Shown here piece after piece: positions 33,188-37,816 of a stretch of 37,816 bases of DNA. Positions within the stretch are counted from its first letter, which is position 1; every line of letters begins with the position of its first letter. The position numbers and the translations under genes are program-made. The stretch lies in NCBI RefSeq assembly GCF_000191885.1, contig NZ_AEWI01000210.1, positions 1-37,816 of the forward strand. The letters run 5' to 3'. The notes under the pieces were generated by a model, which was given only the letters and a program-made list of their open reading frames with translations, did no database searches and was not told the DNA's origin. The DNA is from Anaerophaga thermohalophila DSM 12881 (GTDB taxonomy: Bacteria > Bacteroidota > Bacteroidia > Bacteroidales > Marinilabiliaceae).

Positions 33188-34351
33188 TTAATCAAACATT
33201 ACTTCTCCTTCAATTTCCACCAGCAGATCATCACGACAAACATCGGCTTTGACAAAGACCATGGGCGTTCCCGGATATATCTGTTCACACATATTGCGCA
33301 CCGGTGCGAAGTCTTTTTCATACTTAACATAGATGCGGAGCAACAGATAGTTAGCTGAAGTAGTTACAAAATCGGGAACATGCTTTTTTATATTGTTTGA
33401 ATCTGTAAGGGTTTTGATATGCCTAACGGTTGTATCAATTTGTCTCTTCAAATCATTAACTCCTACAGTTTTCTCGCCGACAATAGATGCCGTACCTGAG
33501 ACAAACAATGTTGTATTACCGGGGAAGGCAAGCAGACGGGCCCGTTCAAACTGCGGAGGTTCTTTTTTGTTACGATTTGACAAGGCTACTCCTACAAGAA
33601 CATCCTGTCCATAAGCGTAAGGATTCTGTTGATGCTCATTATCAACAGGGACATTTATAACTTCTTTATATTCTTCAACTGCATAAAAATCGATAGATAC
33701 TCCTTGAGCCGATGTTCCAATACCAGTGGCAGCAGGAAAATCTTTCCCATTCCTGTACTTCTTATAATACTGACTTCTTACCTCATTAAATACCTGGTAG
33801 TTTTGTATTGCTTTTCCTCCCCTGCGCTCTATATGAAGTATGTGTCCGATATAATTCCATTGACGGACAACGTTGTCCATGTTCATGCCCTCATTCTCGA
33901 GAACTTGAAGCATATCGGTAAAAGCTCCGGAAGAATCCTCTTTGACATCCCCTGAAGAAAAATTTTTACTTCCCATACCACATGCCCAAATCTCTTTATG
34001 GAATGAATCTCTGACAACAGTATAGAACAAATCATTCACTTCCTTAAAAGTTATTTCAACCTCACCAGAGGACATTGTTCCCGCTTCTATGGTGACATGA
34101 AATCCATTTTCCGGTTTTTGGGCCAAAACTGTATGTGCCGGGACTTCATCTTTAAATTGCTCAATAATGTCATTGATAATGATAGTCCGATAGCGCAGAT
34201 ACTTTTCTTCCTCTTCGGCATCAATAAAAACCACCAGTTTGAATAATTTATTGCTTCTGCCCATTTCCCTGAGCTGGGCGAGGCAGCTTTGCCATTCTCC
34301 TTCTATATCCTGCTCTTCTGCAGGGGTAATTATTTGATAGGTTCGATTCAT
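33188..34351 (-). CDS. RidA-fold chorismatase-like protein (FkbO/Hyg5/XanB2-related)
   Basis: 387-residue protein with no signal peptide or membrane segment. The C-terminal half resembles the YjgF/RidA fold in the arrangement found in chorismatases: ASTGIG-like AATGIGTSAQGVSIDFYAV, LFVSGTASIVGEKTVGVND followed by an amphipathic helix, and the closing ADVCRDDLLVEIEGEV, whose Glu residues match the chorismatase active-site end. VRQWNYIGHI and FNEVRSQYYKK also fit that family. Characterised members hydrolyse chorismate to cyclohexadiene diols or hydroxybenzoates. Whether this one does is unproven. I start at 34351 (MNRTYQ) because AGAAAGAG lies about 10 bp upstream; a frame open to 34447 adds a basic, unlikely N-terminus. 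It follows the heme lipoprotein gene by 96 bp, last in a three-gene cluster. Confidence 0.7.
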   Translation of the reverse strand: MNRTYQIITPAEEQDIEGEWQSCLAQLREMGRSNKLFKLVVFIDAEEEEKYLRYRTIIINDIIEQFKDEVPAHTVLAQKPENGFHVTIEAGTMSSGEVEITFKEVNDLFYTVVRDSFHKEIWACGMGSKNFSSGDVKEDSSGAFTDMLQVLENEGMNMDNVVRQWNYIGHILHIERRGGKAIQNYQVFNEVRSQYYKKYRNGKDFPAATGIGTSAQGVSIDFYAVEEYKEVINVPVDNEHQQNPYAYGQDVLVGVALSNRNKKEPPQFERARLLAFPGNTTLFVSGTASIVGEKTVGVNDLKRQIDTTVRHIKTLTDSNNIKKHVPDFVTTSANYLLLRIYVKYEKDFAPVRNMCEQIYPGTPMVFVKADVCRDDLLVEIEGEVMFD

Positions 34352-34447
34352 TCTTAAAAATCTCTTTCTAATAAGTTTACTTCTAAATAACAAAAATTTT
34401 CCCCTTTCCTTTTCCCTTTTGTGGACACTACATTCAACAAATCTCAA

Positions 34448-35893
34448 TCATTGAACTTTTATTCCTTCCATGTTGTAGGCTTCTTCAATTTCTTTTACTG
34501 ACAAAGAGATATTATCATCAACAAATTCGGGAATATTAAAAGAATAAAATGAATTCAAATAAAAATTCGGATCTTTTTGAGGAAGCAAGAATGGTTTGCC
34601 CGCTTTTCCATCATTTCCTATCCAGGCAAAATAAGGCATTGTATATAGCCCATTTACTCTACGGCTGCTAAACACCGCCCAATTTGAATTAGAAGACCAT
34701 GAGTGATAACTCTCGGTATCATTGCTATTAACTTGCTCAAGTGGTCTATACCTCCCTGTCTCAAGATTGAGAAGATAAAGGTCGGCTTCTTTATGCCAAA
34801 TTGAAAAATTGCCGTAGTCTGCAAGAGTGAACATTAAAAATTTCCCATTAGGTGATATCCTTGGAAATGTAACACTCTGGTCAGTGTCGGAAACACGAAC
34901 CAGGGTGTCAACTTTTGTTCCTAACTCCCCTGTTGCTGGATCAAATTCAATTCTGCAAAGATTATATTTTACATCCTGATAGTCAGCAGGCATTTTTGTT
35001 GCTTTTGATGAGCAAAAATACAAATACTTCCCATCAGGAGAAAAGGTTGGAAAGGTCTCAAACCAGTCCTTCGATATCAATTTTTTATCTGTAATAACCT
35101 TATTGTCCCGAGTATCATAAATAACAACATCAGACTTTGAATCAAAAACTTCAATTCTCTTTTCTTTAGTTGCATGAAAAGCCTGAGCTGTTTTGTTAAT
35201 AGAGAATGCGATATATCGACCTCCCGGATGCCAATAAGGATATTGAAACCCGGAATATAACTGGTCTGGTTTTGAGTTAATTTTAATCACCCCGGAATCA
35301 TTGGTAATAAAAGTTCCTCCGTTCTTTCCACGCAGATGAAACATCATTTGTTCATGATCTCGTTCACGGAAGGAATGACAATTCATGCAAGCACCAGGAA
35401 AAAGTCTGTTAGTAACCACCTCTGTTTGCCTGAAATCCTCAAGTGAACGTTGATAAATTCCCATACTGCTCCACACCTGATACCCGGGAGCAATCAATCG
35501 GTAGACAAGATATGGGTCAATTGGTTCTTTTTTAACAAAGACAGAAAAGGGGTTGAATGCAATCCATCCACTGTCGCTCTTCGCAAAAACGTTAACCCCA
35601 ATCGCACGACCAACATTACTCTCTAACAATGTTTCCCATTCGATTTTATCGAAATCAGCATATTTATTACTTTCTGAAACCAATACTTTATTTTTTCCTC
35701 TAACCTCGACATATATCTCAGAGAAATGATCAGTAAGTTTAAAATTCAACGGAGCTATATTAACAGGAATAGTTACATTAACATAGTCCGGGAATATTGA
35801 AGGATATTCAGAAGTTTGAAAAGCATTTTCAGGCTTTTGGCTACAGGCCACTATCAACAGTATAAATCCTGCTGTTATAAAAAATCGTCTCAT
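34448..35893 (-). CDS. Lipoprotein with a c-type heme site and a PD40 beta-propeller
   Basis: 481-residue exported protein; the lipobox LLIVAC gives Cys17. An N-terminal beta-rich domain (about 30-130) is followed by FPGACMNCHSF, in which Cys169, Cys172 and His173 form one CxxCH heme-c attachment motif. After it come TolB/PD40 propeller blades: YPYWHPGGRYIAFSI, FPTFSPDGKYLYFCSSK, FPRISPNGKFLMFTLADYG and YHSWSSNSNWAVFSSRR. Candidate distal heme ligands are Met or His in HEQMMFHLRG. A monoheme domain before a propeller suggests periplasmic electron transfer or sensing, but I know no established function. The gene lies 34 bp after the DUF6057-like gene and 96 bp before the chorismatase-like gene, all on the same strand. 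Confidence 0.8.
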   Translation of the reverse strand: MRRFFITAGFILLIVACSQKPENAFQTSEYPSIFPDYVNVTIPVNIAPLNFKLTDHFSEIYVEVRGKNKVLVSESNKYADFDKIEWETLLESNVGRAIGVNVFAKSDSGWIAFNPFSVFVKKEPIDPYLVYRLIAPGYQVWSSMGIYQRSLEDFRQTEVVTNRLFPGACMNCHSFRERDHEQMMFHLRGKNGGTFITNDSGVIKINSKPDQLYSGFQYPYWHPGGRYIAFSINKTAQAFHATKEKRIEVFDSKSDVVIYDTRDNKVITDKKLISKDWFETFPTFSPDGKYLYFCSSKATKMPADYQDVKYNLCRIEFDPATGELGTKVDTLVRVSDTDQSVTFPRISPNGKFLMFTLADYGNFSIWHKEADLYLLNLETGRYRPLEQVNSNDTESYHSWSSNSNWAVFSSRRVNGLYTMPYFAWIGNDGKAGKPFLLPQKDPNFYLNSFYSFNIPEFVDDNISLSVKEIEEAYNMEGIKVQ

Positions 35894-35927
35894 AATTACT
35901 CCCTCCTTGTTGTCATGATTTCAATTA

Positions 35928-37733
35928 TCATCGATAATGATAGTAATACCAAAATGAATCAGAAAACTCCTTTTCTAATAATTTCTGAGCATTGGGATAA
36001 CGGGTATAAATATCCACATATTCGTACAATCGGTTCTTTGTCCTCTCTTCAATAGGAAAATTACTTTGTTCCACAGCCTCTTGTGATTTAAGTCCCAATA
36101 CATACAAAACTGCTTCCTGAAAAGCTACCGGAAGATACTTGTAATTCATCTCATGCCCAAGATGTACATATTTCATAAACGATTCGATATCTTTTCTTAC
36201 AAGATAATAAGACATAAGATACTCAAAAGCCATCTTGTGATCCGGATGATCTCGCAAAAGAGCAAGTAATATCTGATCCATATTCTCCACTGAGAAAAAA
36301 TAGTCCTGTATAGGCCTTAGTCTTCTTTTTTCACCCCAGTCGGGATGATTATTAATTTTGCTTTCGTTGTAGAGATAGTCTTCGGCTTGCTCAGCCCAGT
36401 CTTTATAGAAAAATGTTTTCTTGAGCAACTGAATGTATTTGTTAGCCAATTCATAATCACCATTGATAATTGCAACATCCGTCAATCTTTGCAATGACCT
36501 GGTGGACTTTCTCAAGTCCGGCATCGCCTCGGTTGCCTCAAAAATATATTGCTGCGAGACGTTGACTAATCCAATATGATAATAAGTTTCATTCCCGATC
36601 ATCGCGCTTAATTGTTCCCTCTCATATGGAAGAAATAGTCCGACCGGCCCAATTTGCTCAAAATGAAATAACCGCTCGCCTAATTGGTTGGTTTTTGCAA
36701 GGGCCAAATTTAAATAATTCACCGCAAACGCGTTCCTGGGGAGGCGATTTTCACATAGACTTATTATTTCTTCCCAATTATTATGGCGAACATGATAATC
36801 AAGTTTTTTAATATATTCTGCTTTGGGATTAGCGAACAAACTATGCCCGCCTAAAAAAACCAACAATAAAAAAGCAACCTGAATAATATAAAGAGTATTT
36901 CTTCTTCCCCTGTTTATAATTTTTTTGTCAAAATAAAGAACTATTGGCAATGAAATTGCTATCAAAATCCAAATCAAGACAACAGGAAATGGGAAAACCG
37001 TGGATATTTTATGAAAATGTTCTGTTATATATGCCTGAAGCACAGGCACCGGATCGTAATGTAACCTATAAATGACCGGTAAAAATACAGCAAGCAAAAT
37101 TTCCAGGACTAAGCAACTCCATAACCATCCCTTTATTCCTATACTACTTCCCCTTTTAACAAATTCAAACGACAATGTAAATAACACAAATAGAATATAA
37201 CTACCCCCGGCAGTAAAATAAACTAAAAGAACAATCAGCAGTCCCACAATTGAGCGTATCCTGAAATCCCTGATAGCCGTATACAGCAAAACTCCGGTCA
37301 AAGCAATTACAACGGAAATAAGTCCGCTCAAAAGATAAAACTCTTCACTTAATATTGTACAATACCATATAGAGGGCAAAAAGCTTAGTATGTAAAAATG
37401 ACTTGCTCCGGGAACCGATCTTTTTAAGATTTTCCAAAAAAGTTGCTGCAAACTCAAAAGCCAGAATAGTATAATAACAGGTCCTCCAAAAGGAATAATG
37501 TAAAATTGTGTGAAAAACTCTCCTAAATATCCCGACAATCCACCAGCCGTAGATATAGAATTAAAAAAATAATCCCGGCTAAAAAGAAACAACTGAAGCG
37601 GCTCCTGAAAAAAAAGAGAATAAGGATAACCAAATTGCCAAAAAACAATCACTAATAAACTAAAAAACAAAAGAAACCATTGTCGGTGATATGTTTTAAA
37701 AAAAGAAATCCACATTTTTAAACGAACCGTCAT
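35928..37733 (-). CDS. DUF6057-like polytopic membrane protein with a TPR-like C-terminus
   Basis: 601 residues. The first 310 or so contain about nine or ten hydrophobic helices, with short loops and a long outward segment (YLGEFFTQFYIIPFGGP). The remainder is soluble and helical, with repeat-like segments such as NWEEIISLCENRLPRNAFAV, YLNLALAKTNQLGERLF, GDYELANKYIQLLKKTFF and AFEYLMSYYLVRKDIESFMK, resembling tetratricopeptide repeats. This matches, as I remember it, the Bacteroidota family DUF6057; no activity is known to me. It is first in a cluster with the heme/propeller lipoprotein and the chorismatase-like gene. The start at 37733 could instead be the Met six codons later (MWISFF). Confidence 0.75.
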   Translation of the reverse strand: MTVRLKMWISFFKTYHRQWFLLFFSLLVIVFWQFGYPYSLFFQEPLQLFLFSRDYFFNSISTAGGLSGYLGEFFTQFYIIPFGGPVIILFWLLSLQQLFWKILKRSVPGASHFYILSFLPSIWYCTILSEEFYLLSGLISVVIALTGVLLYTAIRDFRIRSIVGLLIVLLVYFTAGGSYILFVLFTLSFEFVKRGSSIGIKGWLWSCLVLEILLAVFLPVIYRLHYDPVPVLQAYITEHFHKISTVFPFPVVLIWILIAISLPIVLYFDKKIINRGRRNTLYIIQVAFLLLVFLGGHSLFANPKAEYIKKLDYHVRHNNWEEIISLCENRLPRNAFAVNYLNLALAKTNQLGERLFHFEQIGPVGLFLPYEREQLSAMIGNETYYHIGLVNVSQQYIFEATEAMPDLRKSTRSLQRLTDVAIINGDYELANKYIQLLKKTFFYKDWAEQAEDYLYNESKINNHPDWGEKRRLRPIQDYFFSVENMDQILLALLRDHPDHKMAFEYLMSYYLVRKDIESFMKYVHLGHEMNYKYLPVAFQEAVLYVLGLKSQEAVEQSNFPIEERTKNRLYEYVDIYTRYPNAQKLLEKEFSDSFWYYYHYR

Positions 37734-37770
37734 ATCATAATAGTTTTAATATCCTCCCTAATAAGTGTCT

Positions 37771-37801
37771 GTCCATAAAGTGCCATTTACTGTGTTACGC
37801 T
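37771..37801 (+). repeat. 31-bp repeat shared with 6295-6325, at the window edge
   Basis: GTCCATAAAGTGCCATTTAC and the following bases repeat the sequence found beside the 22-bp array. The match stops where the right flanks diverge (CGTCCG against TAAAAC). It lies about 40 bp upstream of the DUF6057-like gene. Confidence 0.6.
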
Positions 37802-37816
37802 CGTCCGAAAATTACT

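Noticed and set aside
33188..37733. The three genes upstream of susC as part of the mannan PUL
   Set aside because: They lack carbohydrate-related domains, and a 680-bp AT-rich gap with its own promoter-like box separates them from susC.

Overview
The window looks like a chromosomal segment of a member of the Bacteroidota. The signs are a SusC/SusD polysaccharide utilisation locus (PUL), a four-cysteine PheS of the Bacteroidota type, TAnnTTTG-like -7 promoter elements, weak Shine-Dalgarno sequences and lipoproteins with acidic residues after the cysteine. A free-living or sediment relative in the Bacteroidales/Marinilabiliales is my guess; the sequence does not prove the family. Nearly every gene is on the minus strand.

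Layout. 1-202: repeat fragments and the terminator of hppA. 202-2496: K+-dependent-type membrane pyrophosphatase. 2989-6006: outer-membrane protein combining a gluzincin protease domain, a beta-propeller and a beta-barrel. 6112-6287: eight tandem 22-bp palindromic units. 6682-7707: pheS. 8474-9544: class I FbaB-type aldolase (+ strand). 9573-12981: three tandem cyclophilins, the first fused to a dead trypsin-like domain. 13718-13792: tRNA-Val(GAC). 14401-14817: DoxX-like protein. 14881-15904: a scar where a 5'-truncated GH2 gene and a 5'-truncated AraC/HTCS regulator meet head to head.

15986-32502 is a beta-mannan/galactomannan PUL. In transcription order it runs SusC, SusD, two IPT-repeat surface glycan-binding lipoproteins, GH26 endo-mannanase, GH27 alpha-galactosidase, a GH26 gene gutted by an internal deletion, GH130 mannosylglucose phosphorylase, AGE-family cellobiose/mannobiose 2-epimerase and a GPH-family sugar symporter. 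This rebuilds the known epimerase plus phosphorylase route: surface mannanase and alpha-galactosidase release mannobiose, the epimerase gives mannosyl-glucose, and GH130 splits it into mannose-1-phosphate and glucose. No intact regulator is present; only the HTCS stub remains.

33188-37733 is a separate three-gene cluster: a DUF6057-like membrane protein, a lipoprotein with one CxxCH heme site and a PD40 propeller, and a RidA-fold chorismatase-like protein. I know of no described role for this combination, and it is the best candidate here for an undescribed system.

The intergenic DNA holds two interspersed repeat families. The first is a 142-143 bp MITE-like element with TGAG...CTCA terminal inverted repeats; four of its five full-length copies have exact 4-bp target duplications, and every copy carries a TATTTTTG promoter-like box. 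The second is a family of about 100 bp with an AGAAC/GTTCT dyad. Several gene fragments lie near these repeats, so this stretch appears to have been rearranged repeatedly.
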